A stretch of DNA of 64,000 nucleotides from Meridianimarinicoccus marinus (GTDB taxonomy: Bacteria > Pseudomonadota > Alphaproteobacteria > Rhodobacterales > Rhodobacteraceae). The position numbers and the translations under genes were made by a program. The notes below the pieces were generated by a model, which was given only the letters and a program-made list of their open reading frames with translations, ran no database searches and was not told where the DNA came from. Positions within the stretch are counted from its first letter, which is position 1. Every line of letters starts with the position of its first letter. The DNA is taken from positions 1-64,000 of the forward strand of contig NZ_JBFBVU010000005.1 in assembly GCF_040689105.1 (NCBI RefSeq), read 5' to 3'. This document shows, in pieces, positions 1-7,600 of this stretch.

Positions 1-43
1 GCTATCTAAGTCCTATGACCTTCGAGGAGCGAGCTATGAAAGC

Positions 44-313
44 TTAAGTTGCCGTCCACGAAACCGGCAGCAGGCCAAAGATCGTCCCCGAGGTCACGCT
101 AAACTGCTTATGGCACGCTGCGCACTTAAACCGGCGCCGGGTCGAAAGGTTATAGACGTCGACGCACCCACAGGCCGGGCAGACCGGCGACCCGTTGGTC
201 GCCGGCCAACGCAAACGGCAAAACCGTTGATACGCAGCCTCTTCGCCTTCCGAGAAGCTCGACTTCAGCGACAGCGTTCTCGCAGCTGCCGACAGGAGAA
301 AATGCTGCGCCAT
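44..313 (-). pseudogene. IS1595-family transposase, N-terminal fragment
   Basis: The 89-codon frame begins like an IS1595/ISXO2-type transposase. It has a helical N-terminus followed by a zinc-ribbon with two cysteine pairs (CPAC near residues 45-48, CAAC near 64-67) and the hallmark run FSVTSGTIF. Homology stops right after SGTIF, where the family should continue for another 200 or more residues with the DDE/DDN catalytic domain. The catalytic part is therefore gone and the gene is dead. It sits beside an IS3 fragment, suggesting repeated insertion and decay at this spot. Confidence 0.7.
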
Positions 314-389
314 GGCGACCTAATAGTGAATAGATGTTCACTCCATGTTCCCATCCCGACGGCCAATCAAGCCTTTGGTGCATTTGCTA

Positions 390-560
390 CCTAAGACCGA
401 ATGTCTGAGCGCGCACTGGTTCATGAGCCTTGCGGTCGCGAGGGAAAAGCTGGAGGATTGGCGCAGACACTACAACGAGGACAGACCCCACAGCGCGATC
501 GGATACAAAGTCCCGATTGCCATGCATTATCCCGATGGCGTCACCAGCCCGTCATCGTGA
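390..560 (+). pseudogene. IS3-family transposase OrfB, C-terminal fragment
   Basis: About 50 codons match the conserved tail of IS3-family OrfB. They include the W-R-x-x-Y-N-x-x-R-P-H-S-A-I-G segment that follows the last catalytic glutamate, and end TSPSS before a TGA. No plausible start is linked to it, and the integrase core is absent. It is a remnant and makes no active protein. Confidence 0.65.
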
Positions 561-661
561 GACAGCCCGAAAAGTCCAGCCTCCGGCGGTCCAAGGTTGG
601 GGAGCAGTGCACCAACCGACGGATTCTCCGAAAAGCTGGAGGGAAGTCGGGGCTCAGGTCA
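390..661 (+). mobile_element. IS3-family element, right-end remnant
   Basis: This holds the last codons of an IS3-family OrfB (about 396-560; key words AHWFMSL, YNEDRPHSAIG) followed by the non-coding right end. The end finishes in ggggctcaggtca, which resembles the terminal inverted repeat of IS3-family (IS407-like) elements (TGACCTGAGCCCC read inward). The left two thirds of the element, including OrfA and the DDE core, are missing. An apparent short direct repeat (caggtcaggtca) marks the end at about 661. The rest up to 742 holds no gene that I can support. Confidence 0.6.
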
Positions 662-742
662 GGTCAAAGAAATCCTTCGCTGCGATTGAAGGAACACCGG
701 TTTCGCTGAGCGCTAGAATCCGCGAAACAACATGAATGTTGA

Positions 743-3517
743 CTAAGACAGTTGCTGCCCGCGAGAATTCCGCGTGCCTATCTTGGTCGGTCTTGCATCT
801 GTCAAAAACTTCTCAGTGACCGCCTTTGCAGCAAGCTGGGTGCGCGACCTCACCTCCAGCTTCTCATAAATGTGCGAGAGGTGTACCTTTACGGTGCCGC
901 GGGCAATGAACATACGTTCTGCGATCTCGGGATTGGACAGACCTTCTATCGCGAGGGACACCACACGACGTTCGGTCGGCGTCAGACTTTCCCAGCCCAT
1001 CAATGGCCGCGCCCGTTTGCCCCGCATACGGGAGATTATACCGATAATCTCCTCAAGATCAGATTTAGCCGCTTTTGCCCTCAGTTCATCGTGCGCGGCC
1101 CCAAGTGCTCTTTCGAGCTTCTCAATCCGCAGTTCATGCTGTTCAATTTCAGCGCTGCCGCGGACAAGGCGCATGTCACTTCGGGACGCATCCACAAAGG
1201 CCAAAACACGGGCCGCATCTTCGTATTTTTCTTTAGCGATCAGAACTTCGGAAACCCCCTCCGTCGTCCGAAGCAATCCCGGCAGCAAGCCGGCATCGCT
1301 TTGAATTTCCAGTGCCTCATGATAAGCGACCTCGGCTTTTCCTGTATCTCCTCCGGCCAATGCGAGGCGTCCTCGCATGTAGCCGATCAGCCCATTTAGG
1401 AACGGGTTCTTGAGAGAGACCGACATTTCGGCGGCCTCATCGAGCAAAGCTTGGGCTTCGTCAAGACCGCCAAGGTCAATCTGAGCCGCTGCCGAGGCAA
1501 TCGCCAACTGGGCGGCCCAGACGGGTATACCTGCCGCCTTCAACGCCTCGACATGCCCGTCGATCAAATCGAGTGTCGCTTGTGGACGCCCGGCTGCAAC
1601 CTCGATCGTGCCCAACTGAAACATGATTTCCGGGACCGCCAGAAATGTCCCCGTGACGGTGGCCGTCTTCATCGCGCCGATCATTTCGCTGCGCGCTTCC
1701 TCGACCTGCCCGCGATCCGCCTTCAGCGCTGAGAACCATACCTTGGCGAAGCCGCCGGTTGCTGGGTCGCGCACACCGGTCGCATTTTCAATTGAGATGC
1801 CAAGAGCCTTCTCGGCTGCATCCAGATCACCGCCGTCCCGAGCAAAATATCCCTTCAAGGCATTGGCCCAGGCCGTGAGGTATCGGCTTTTATGTTTGCG
1901 GGCGACGGCGAGCAGTTTTTCGATCGACCTGCTGCCGCCGGCAATCTCATGCGAGAACATATAGACGGCGGTCAGCATCTTTATCGCGTGGGGTTCTGCC
2001 CAGTCGTCTGCTATCTCGCCGCCCAGTTGGATACTGCGGTTCAGGGATTCCGATGCGCCCTGCGGGTCAGAGACGGCTTGCGCGAAACCGATGATGTCCA
2101 AAGCGCGGGATTCGGTCCATTTGTCGCCAATCTCCTGCGACATCTCCAGGGCTTGCATGGCTCTTGGAAAAGCGAGATCCATACGACCGCCATAGGCACA
2201 CACGTGAGAGGCTCCCCAAAGCGCGCGGGCCGTCAAGACTTCTGACGCGGCGTCCTTTGCCAAGGCCGTGTCGAACCAACGCATTCCATGCTGGTGCTGA
2301 CCCCAGATCTCGTAATACCCTGTCAAGGCCGTCAGCAACCGAAGCAAACTCGCCGGATCATCCTGACTTTCCGCAAAAACCAGCGCATCTTCCAAGTTGT
2401 CGAATTCGCTCTGGATCTGGGTCATCAGCTCGGGCCCATCCCCAAGGATCAGCCTTTGCGCCCGGTATTCGGCAAAATCTATGAAATGCGCAAGGTGCGC
2501 CGCTCGCGCCGCGCTTGTTTCGCCCGCCGCCTCCAGCCGCTCCACGAAATACTCCCGCACCGTTTCCAGAAAGCGATAGCGTGGCTCGGGCGTTGAATGG
2601 TCGACCTGAACGATAGACATGTCGACGAGCCGTTGGGTCAGGTCAAGTACGATGTCGTCTCCTGTGTCGACCTCGGCGCCAATAATCTGCGCTGAATCGA
2701 GTGTAAATCCACGAAACACACAGAGCCGTCGCGCCAATGCCCGTTCAGCCGGTGTCATAAGATCATAGCTCCAGGCGACAGAGGCCCGCAGCGACCGGTG
2801 ATGTCCGATCGCGTCCCGCGCCGCGCCTGTGAGCAGATCAAAACGGCTGTGCAAGCCCTCAAGGATCTGCGCCGGTGCCATCATTGACGTTCGCGCAGCC
2901 GCCAACTCGATTGCCAGTGGAATGCCATCCAGTCGCGCCACGATTTCGCGCGCAGTGGCGGAAGAAATTCCGTCGGCGGCCAATCGAGATCCGGCTTGGC
3001 GCGCCCGCTCTTCAAAAAGCGCAACTCCGCTTTCAATGCTGAGCGGTGGCACTTGATGGATAAATTCGCCTGAGAGACGTAGGGGTTCCCGGCTCGTGGC
3101 CAGCAGATGGACATCTGGCGCAGTCGCGAGAATTTGCTGCGCCAGTTCCGCGCAACCGGCAAGAACTTGTTCACAATTGTCGAGGACCAGTAACACCCGT
3201 TGATCGCTCAGTTGCTGTGCAATCGTCTCGGATAAGGGAATCTGGTTTTCCTCCAGAAGTCCCAGGACCCTGGATACTGCACCCGCTACGCCGCTATCCC
3301 GAAATACACCCGTCAGATCGATGAACCAGACTCCGTGCCGATAGCTCTCGACCAGCATCCGGGCCAGTTTCTTAGCGATGCGGGTCTTTCCGGTGCCCCC
3401 CGTGCCGCTGAGTGTGACCAGTCGCTCGGCATTCACAAGCTGGCGAAGCTCCGATAGCTCTGCGTCGCGCCCCACAAGCGAAGACAACTCCAGCGGCAGA
3501 TTGGTATGTCTTTTCAA
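743..3517 (-). CDS. LAL-type regulator: NTPase plus LuxR helix-turn-helix
   Basis: A protein of about 924 residues. An N-terminal AAA/NB-ARC-like NTPase has Walker A GTGGTGKT (about residue 38-45) and a Walker B-like VLLVLDNCE (about 108-116). A long helical, TPR-like middle part follows, and a C-terminal LuxR/FixJ helix-turn-helix (LTPTERRVV...GTVKVHLSHIYEKL) lies about 80-25 residues from the end. This is the architecture of large ATP-dependent LuxR activators (LAL/MalT-like). The effector is unknown. I chose the TTG at 3517 because a G-rich Shine-Dalgarno precedes it and the ATPase homology begins just after; a GTG at 3550 is the in-frame alternative. It is divergent from the SnoaL-like gene, its most likely target. 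Function beyond regulation is inference. Confidence 0.85.
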   Translation of the reverse strand: MKRHTNLPLELSSLVGRDAELSELRQLVNAERLVTLSGTGGTGKTRIAKKLARMLVESYRHGVWFIDLTGVFRDSGVAGAVSRVLGLLEENQIPLSETIAQQLSDQRVLLVLDNCEQVLAGCAELAQQILATAPDVHLLATSREPLRLSGEFIHQVPPLSIESGVALFEERARQAGSRLAADGISSATAREIVARLDGIPLAIELAAARTSMMAPAQILEGLHSRFDLLTGAARDAIGHHRSLRASVAWSYDLMTPAERALARRLCVFRGFTLDSAQIIGAEVDTGDDIVLDLTQRLVDMSIVQVDHSTPEPRYRFLETVREYFVERLEAAGETSAARAAHLAHFIDFAEYRAQRLILGDGPELMTQIQSEFDNLEDALVFAESQDDPASLLRLLTALTGYYEIWGQHQHGMRWFDTALAKDAASEVLTARALWGASHVCAYGGRMDLAFPRAMQALEMSQEIGDKWTESRALDIIGFAQAVSDPQGASESLNRSIQLGGEIADDWAEPHAIKMLTAVYMFSHEIAGGSRSIEKLLAVARKHKSRYLTAWANALKGYFARDGGDLDAAEKALGISIENATGVRDPATGGFAKVWFSALKADRGQVEEARSEMIGAMKTATVTGTFLAVPEIMFQLGTIEVAAGRPQATLDLIDGHVEALKAAGIPVWAAQLAIASAAAQIDLGGLDEAQALLDEAAEMSVSLKNPFLNGLIGYMRGRLALAGGDTGKAEVAYHEALEIQSDAGLLPGLLRTTEGVSEVLIAKEKYEDAARVLAFVDASRSDMRLVRGSAEIEQHELRIEKLERALGAAHDELRAKAAKSDLEEIIGIISRMRGKRARPLMGWESLTPTERRVVSLAIEGLSNPEIAERMFIARGTVKVHLSHIYEKLEVRSRTQLAAKAVTEKFLTDARPTKIGTRNSRGQQLS

Positions 3518-3686
3518 TTTGATCCCCCCGGCCTCCCGACAGTTTGGCACAATCCGGAAGGGGTATAGGATTTTTTTTGCGCGATATATGCCACCTGGCA
3601 GATGTTCGACGGTTCGAACGGCCGTAAACCTAACTCACATCAGGATGTTCGGGGTGTTCCCGGATAGAAATCAAGGGGTTAGAATC
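3518..3686. promoter_or_regulatory. Divergent promoter region with GTTCG repeats
   Basis: This 169-bp gap separates the LuxR-type regulator and the SnoaL-like gene, so it must hold both promoters. The octamer gatgttcg occurs at 3601-3608 and 3643-3650, and the palindrome gttcgaac lies between at about 3612-3619. LuxR-type activators bind short dyads, so these are candidate operator elements. The spacing does not match the LexA box (N4 instead of N7 between the GTTC half-sites). Confidence 0.3.
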
Positions 3687-4100
3687 ATGACCATCGCTAA
3701 AACCGCACGTGAGTTCTTTGAAGCTTGTGAGACCGGAAAGGGTTGGGACGTATGCAAACAGTACTGCCACGACGACGCATCCTTTGACTGCCAGTCGGAT
3801 GCCCTCGCCGACACCTCGACCCTGGAGGCATACACGAACTGGACGAAGGCCATCCTCACGCCGATGCCTGACGGGCACTATGAACTGAAGGGGTTTGCGG
3901 CTGACGAGGAACGCGGCACGGTGGTTGCAACATCGGTCTTCCACGGCACACAAACCGGCGAGGGCGGCCCGGTTCCTCCGACCGGAAAAACTATCGCGAC
4001 GGATTACGCCTACTCGATGGAATTCGAAGGTGGCAAAATTCGTCACCTGACAAAAATCTGGAACGACGGGATCGCGATGCGTCAACTCGGCTGGGCCTAG
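3687..4100 (+). CDS. SnoaL-like / NTF2-fold protein
   Basis: A 137-residue protein with the size and pattern of the SnoaL-like/NTF2 superfamily: an N-terminal helix (TAREFFEACETGKGWD), early acidic and aromatic pocket residues, then the strand-rich half (ATSVFHGTQT, YAYSMEFEGGKIRHLTKIWND). Members act as small-ligand cyclases, isomerases or binding proteins; the substrate here is unknown. ATG 3687 is preceded by AAGGGG at a good distance. It is alone between the divergent LuxR-type gene and the integrase, suggesting a regulator-target pair carried as island cargo (inference). Confidence 0.8.
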   Translation: MTIAKTAREFFEACETGKGWDVCKQYCHDDASFDCQSDALADTSTLEAYTNWTKAILTPMPDGHYELKGFAADEERGTVVATSVFHGTQTGEGGPVPPTGKTIATDYAYSMEFEGGKIRHLTKIWNDGIAMRQLGWA

Positions 4101-4146
4101 TGTCGAGCCTGCGCCAACGAAGAAGAAGCGCCAATCCGACCGAAAC

Positions 4147-4175
4147 TCGAGGGCTGCATGATTTGCGGCCCTCGA
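4147..4175 (+). terminator. Hairpin downstream of the SnoaL-like gene
   Basis: TCGAGGGC (4147-4154) pairs with GCCCTCGA (4168-4175). The stem extends through T.G, G-C and C-G to about 11 pairs with a 7-nt loop, 47 nt after the stop codon. There is no T tract, so it may be a weak terminator or a 3'-end stabiliser. Confidence 0.4.
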
Positions 4176-4308
4176 TGCGTTGGCGGTCGGGGATAAGCAG
4201 AAGGGATGGATCGGTTTGAAGGGGTCTAGGCAGATTAGACCTTGCTGAACTAACCGGTCCGCAAGCGCGGAGAAAGTTCGGTTTCCGCCCAGTGCGCCAT
4301 GAGCGCCC

Positions 4309-5292
4309 CTACCCTAGCCTCTTTGCAATATCCGCCGCCGTCTCCCGATAATAGGTGTTCAGGAGGATCTTCAGATCCCGGTGGCCACTGATCTTGGTCA
4401 GCGTCATCACATCCACGCGCCGCGACAGGTTGGTCAGCGCATATGCACGACTGTCATGGAACCGCGGGCCGGCCACCAGCGCCCGGTCGCGCAGCTTCCG
4501 CCACAGCGCGTCCAACCGAGCTGACGACAGGCCGAACACCGGATCGCAGCGCGGCAGTTGCCCCGGCAGCTCTACCGCCGCCCCGGTCATCGGCACATCG
4601 CGCGGCCGGCCGTTCTTGGTCATGGGCAGATGCGCGACACGGGCTTCCAGATCGATGTGGCCCCACGTCAGGCCGACGATCTCACCGGCCCGCATGGCCG
4701 TTTCGCAGGCGAACAGGAACGCATGGAGCGCGCGCGCCGTGGGCCGGGCCAGATCCGTCCCGGCCGCGATCGCCAGGCGCTCGAACTCATCCGCCGTGGG
4801 CAGCCGGTCGCGTGGCGGCGCCGCTTTCGGACGGCGCACGTCCGGTAGCGGGCTTTTCTCGATCAAATGCCACTCGCGCCGGGCCTGCGTCAGGACCGCG
4901 CCCAGCAGGTTCATGTCCCGCAGAACCGTGGCCGCGGACACATCGCGCAGCCGGTCACCGCGCCACAGGGCGATGTCGCCCGCCGTCAGCTCACCGATCG
5001 GGATGGCAGCTAGGGGATCGCTGCGGAACCGCTCGATCCGCCGAACCTCCCAGGCGTGGCTGCGCTTGGCGGGACTGACCTCGCGCGCATAGCGATCCAG
5101 CACATCGCCGAACAGCGTGCCCGAGGCTATCGTGCTGCTGTTGTGGATCTCGTATTCCGTCCGGGCAGCCCAGTCCCGCGCGGCGCGCCTGGTCGGAAAC
5201 AGCCGGGTCCGACGCACCCCGTCGACGCAGACATGCGCCCGCCATTTGCCTTTGCTCAGCACAAACGGTGCGATCCCGCCCCCTTTACGCAC
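4309..5292 (-). CDS. Tyrosine recombinase / integrase
   Basis: A 327-residue site-specific recombinase. The N-terminal arm-binding/SAM-like core-binding region covers about residues 8-150 and the catalytic domain about 160-327. The catalytic set is visible: Arg201 (AMRAGEIVGL), Lys226 (MTKNGRPRDVPM), His279-x-x-Arg282 (HDSR), His304 (SGHRDLK) and Tyr314/315 (LNTYY). All are present, so the enzyme looks active. Its start is about 130 bp from the 3' end of tRNA-Leu(CAA), and it is read away from the tRNA, as in many tRNA-targeting islands. Excision and integration at that tRNA is the likely role. Confidence 0.93.
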   Translation of the reverse strand: MRKGGGIAPFVLSKGKWRAHVCVDGVRRTRLFPTRRAARDWAARTEYEIHNSSTIASGTLFGDVLDRYAREVSPAKRSHAWEVRRIERFRSDPLAAIPIGELTAGDIALWRGDRLRDVSAATVLRDMNLLGAVLTQARREWHLIEKSPLPDVRRPKAAPPRDRLPTADEFERLAIAAGTDLARPTARALHAFLFACETAMRAGEIVGLTWGHIDLEARVAHLPMTKNGRPRDVPMTGAAVELPGQLPRCDPVFGLSSARLDALWRKLRDRALVAGPRFHDSRAYALTNLSRRVDVMTLTKISGHRDLKILLNTYYRETAADIAKRLG

Positions 5293-5423
5293 GAATGGGT
5301 AAATCCTGCGAAGATTGATACGCGTTCATGCGCGCGTTTGGCGATCATTTTGGAGCAAGGGTAGTGAAAACCACCGCATTTACAGCGCGATGCACGCAGC
5401 GCGAGCGCACAGCCAAACGCTGC

Positions 5424-5507
5424 TGGTACCCGAGGCCGGACTCGAACCGGCACGCCTTGCGGCGGGGGATTTTGAATCCCCTGCGTCTACCATTCCGCCA
5501 CTCGGGC
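5424..5507 (-). tRNA. tRNA-Leu (anticodon CAA)
   Basis: The reverse strand folds as a class II tRNA. The acceptor arm GCCCGAG pairs with CTCGGGT (terminal G.U), the anticodon stem GGGGA/TCCCC encloses TTCAAAA giving anticodon CAA, a long variable arm follows (CGCCGCAAGGCG), the T-arm is CCGGTTCGAGTCCGG, and discriminator A and CCA are encoded. It decodes UUG leucine codons. Its 3' end is the probable attachment site for the neighbouring integrase. Confidence 0.95.
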
Positions 5508-5590
5508 CCGGACCGCGAAAGGGTGCGGTCTGCGCCTCCACGGTCTGGCAGGTTCAAGCGGGATGCTCAACCGGCCAAGGCCGTGGAAAA

Positions 5591-5667
5591 TGGTCGGGAC
5601 GGCAAGATTCGAACTTGCGACCTACGGTACCCAAAACCGTCGCGCTACCAGGCTGCGCTACGCCCCG
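5591..5667 (-). tRNA. tRNA-Pro (anticodon TGG)
   Basis: A 77-nt class I tRNA on the reverse strand. The acceptor CGGGGCG pairs with CGTCCCG, the D-arm is AGCGCAGCCTGGTAGCGC-like, the anticodon loop TTTGGGT gives anticodon TGG, the T-loop is TTCGAAT and CCA is encoded. It lies 84 bp upstream of tRNA-Leu in the same orientation, so the two may share a transcript. Confidence 0.95.
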
Positions 5668-5713
5668 ACACCGGCAGTGCTTATCGCTGGGCGTCAGAAA
5701 TGAAAAGACCAAA

Positions 5714-6184
5714 TCACGGGCACGGCCAGGCGGCGTGTTCGGGATCGAATGCCGGATGCCGCATCTCGGTTCCGGGCGCCAGGCCAAGGACACCGCTCAG
5801 CCCGCCGTTGATCTCGAGCACGGCCAGAATGTCGGTGCCGCCGGGGATGCCGGTTTCATCCAGCGGGATGGCGTTTTCGTGGATCCGGCGCACGCGGCCA
5901 TCCGCGCCCACGAAGATCATGTCCAATGGGATCAGGGTGTTGCGCATCCAGAAGGACACGCGTTGCGGATGCTCATAGACAAACAGCATACCGGAAGACC
6001 GCGGCAGGGACTTGCGATGCATCAGCCCTTGCGCTCGCTCCTGCCGATCATCGGCGACCTCGACGGAAAAGCTCGCCTGCCCCCAGGGGCCGCGCAGATC
6101 GACCCGGTCCGTCGCGCACCCCTGATCGGCCAACGCAGGCCCCGCGATGGAAATGGCCAGCAGCAGGGCCAGAATCTTGCGCAT
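5714..6184 (-). CDS. DUF192 family exported protein
   Basis: A 156-residue protein starting with a clear signal peptide (MRKILALLLAISIAGPALA). The mature part has the DUF192/UPF0127 hallmarks: ERAQGLMHRKSLP, GMLFVYEHPQRVSFWMRNTLIPLDMIFV, then a C-terminal AVLEINGG segment. The family is periplasmic or secreted with no established biochemical function. ATG 6184 was preferred over an upstream in-frame start because it places the signal peptide at the very N-terminus. It starts 5 bp after the stop of the cold-shock gene, so the two are probably co-transcribed. Confidence 0.85.
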   Translation of the reverse strand: MRKILALLLAISIAGPALADQGCATDRVDLRGPWGQASFSVEVADDRQERAQGLMHRKSLPRSSGMLFVYEHPQRVSFWMRNTLIPLDMIFVGADGRVRRIHENAIPLDETGIPGGTDILAVLEINGGLSGVLGLAPGTEMRHPAFDPEHAAWPCP

Positions 6185-6189
6185 CGGAG

Positions 6190-6738
6190 CTATTCCTCGC
6201 CCGATTGCAGGGCGAATTCCCACGAGGTGACCAGGACCGCCATCAACCCGCGGCGGCCTTCGACCACGCGAACACAGACGGCTTCACCCGGTTGCAAATC
6301 GGCCAGTCCCGAGCGCCGCAAAACCTCGATGTGGATGAAGATGTCGCCGGCCTTACCGAAGGCATTGGCAAAGCCGAAGCCCTTGGACTTGTCGAACCAC
6401 TTGACCCGCGCCGGTTCCAGCGGCCCGGCCTCGGCATCATCAAATTCCTCGGCATGGAAGGTGCCATGCGCCTCGATCTCAGTGGTCAAAGGCGGATCGA
6501 TCCGTAAAACTTCGACCGCCTGCCGTCCGCGTGGCGTTTCATGCACGGCGATTTCGACCACGGCACCGTCGGCGACGGAACTTTGCCCGAAGTTCCGCAA
6601 CACATTTGCATGCAAAAGGATGTCGGCCCCACCCGCATCCGCAACGACAAAACCAAATCCCTTGGCCGGGTCGAACCATTTGACCTGACCAATCAGAATC
6701 TCGGTTTCGTCTTCGGAACTCATATCACTAAATGGCAT
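6190..6738 (-). CDS. Two-domain cold-shock protein
   Basis: A 182-residue protein with two cold-shock domains. Domain 1 has the RNP1-like KWFDPAKGFGFV at about residues 20-31 and RNP2-like DILLHANVL at 39-47. Domain 2 has KWFDKSKGFGFA at about 113-124 and DIFIHIEVL at 132-140. They are joined by an acidic linker (about 85-108). Tandem CSD proteins of this size are common in alphaproteobacteria and bind single-stranded RNA or DNA as chaperones. A GAAGAG Shine-Dalgarno precedes ATG 6738. The leader contains a long inverted repeat (6765-6810), which may matter for cold or structural regulation. Confidence 0.93.
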   Translation of the reverse strand: MPFSDMSSEDETEILIGQVKWFDPAKGFGFVVADAGGADILLHANVLRNFGQSSVADGAVVEIAVHETPRGRQAVEVLRIDPPLTTEIEAHGTFHAEEFDDAEAGPLEPARVKWFDKSKGFGFANAFGKAGDIFIHIEVLRRSGLADLQPGEAVCVRVVEGRRGLMAVLVTSWEFALQSGEE

Positions 6739-6764
6739 ACTCTTCGTTTTCTATCCGTTTGGTC

Positions 6765-6810
6765 TAGGCACTTGATTTTGGTCTATAAACCTGCTTTTTC
6801 CAAGTGCCTA
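6765..6810 (-). promoter_or_regulatory. Inverted repeat in the cold-shock gene leader
   Basis: TAGGCACTTG (6765-6774) and CAAGTGCCTA (6801-6810) form a perfect 10-bp inverted repeat with a 26-nt AT-rich spacer. It lies 27-72 bp upstream of the csp start and just after the pdxH stop. It could fold in the csp leader RNA, act as a terminator-like barrier after pdxH, or be a protein-binding dyad. Confidence 0.4.
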
Positions 6811-6837
6811 TCCCGGTACGCGTTCAAGGTGAACAGT

Positions 6838-7443
6838 CTACGGGCTCAACCGCGTGACCGTCCATCCACTTCCCTCCTCCTCGCGCCGCCACTGAAAGCG
6901 GTTGTGCAGTCTGAACTCTCCATCTGCCCAGAACTCGATCTCGACCGGCGTGATCCTGTAGCCGCCCCAATGCGGCGGGCGCGCGGGGTGCGGGCCAAGC
7001 TTCAAGCCAAGGCGCGCCACATCGGCCATCAGGCTGGCCCGGCTTTTCAACGGTTGCGACTGCTCCGAGGCCCAGGCGCCGATCCGGCTTTGCAAGGGGC
7101 GCGAAGCGAAATAGGCGTCCGACTGTTCCGGCGACACCTGGCCGACCGGTCCCCGGACCCGGATCTGCCGCTTCAGCGACTTCCAGTGCAGCACGAAGGC
7201 CGCCTTGCCCGTGGCCGCGATCTCCTGACCCTTGGCGCTTTGATAGTTGGTGTAGAAGACAAATCCGTTGTCCTCGATCCCCCGCATCAGAACAACCCGG
7301 ACATTGGGCAACCCTTCGGGATCCACGGTTGCCAGGGCCGCGGCGTCGGGATCGTTGACCTCGTGCTTGCGGGCCTCTTCCAGCCACTGGCGCGAGATCG
7401 CGAACGGATCCTCTCCGGAAAAAATGCCGGACCTTTCACTCAT
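6838..7443 (-). CDS. pdxH: Pyridoxamine 5'-phosphate oxidase
   Basis: A 201-residue FMN enzyme that oxidises PNP/PMP to pyridoxal 5'-phosphate. Family signatures are in order: VRVVLMRGIEDNGFVFYTNY with SAKGQEI (FMN and phosphate binding), RQIRVRGPVGQVS, GAWASEQSQPL, PHWGGYRITPVEIEFW and RLHNRF. Length and collinearity match canonical PdxH. ATG 7443 has a strongly G-rich Shine-Dalgarno; an in-frame GTG 15 nt upstream is possible. It is divergent from fabI, with which it shares a 142-157 bp promoter region. Confidence 0.95.
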   Translation of the reverse strand: MSERSGIFSGEDPFAISRQWLEEARKHEVNDPDAAALATVDPEGLPNVRVVLMRGIEDNGFVFYTNYQSAKGQEIAATGKAAFVLHWKSLKRQIRVRGPVGQVSPEQSDAYFASRPLQSRIGAWASEQSQPLKSRASLMADVARLGLKLGPHPARPPHWGGYRITPVEIEFWADGEFRLHNRFQWRREEEGSGWTVTRLSP

Positions 7444-7506
7444 CGGCCGCCCCCCCACGGAACATACACGAAACCTTTCGCCGAAATTCCGACGATACTA
7501 GCACAC

Positions 7507-7518
7507 TTGCCTAGGCAA
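7507..7518. promoter_or_regulatory. 12-bp palindrome between pdxH and fabI
   Basis: TTGCCTAGGCAA is a perfect dyad located 63 bp upstream of the pdxH start and 82 bp upstream of the fabI start, inside the only space available for both promoters. No regulator can be named from the sequence. Confidence 0.35.
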
Positions 7519-7600
7519 TACCTTGCCGCTTCACAGCCTTGAAGCCCCGCCACTGATCGCCTAAACGACCCTAACCCCTATCGTGCGCGGAGAATAAAGA

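Larger units (their letters stand above)
1..5423. mobile_element. Putative integrated island next to tRNA-Leu (one end only)
   Basis: A complete tyrosine recombinase is read away from the 3' end of tRNA-Leu, and behind it lie a LuxR-type regulator, a SnoaL-like gene and transposase debris. Islands that use a tRNA 3' end as attB typically carry int as the first gene inside the element, which is what is seen. By eye the regulator is less GC-rich than the core genes to the right, which would fit acquisition. I could not find a second copy of the tRNA 3' end in the first 5 kb, so the far attachment site, if any, lies left of the window. The boundary at 5423 is inferred. Confidence 0.45.

Noticed and set aside
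3601..3620. Possible LexA box upstream of the SnoaL-like gene (gttcgacggttc)
   Set aside because: The two GTTC half-sites are separated by 4 nt, not the 7 required for the alphaproteobacterial SOS box.
1..5423. Second attachment site repeating the tRNA-Leu 3' end
   Set aside because: I scanned for the tggtacccgaggccgg string and saw no second copy in the window. The far end, if present, is outside.
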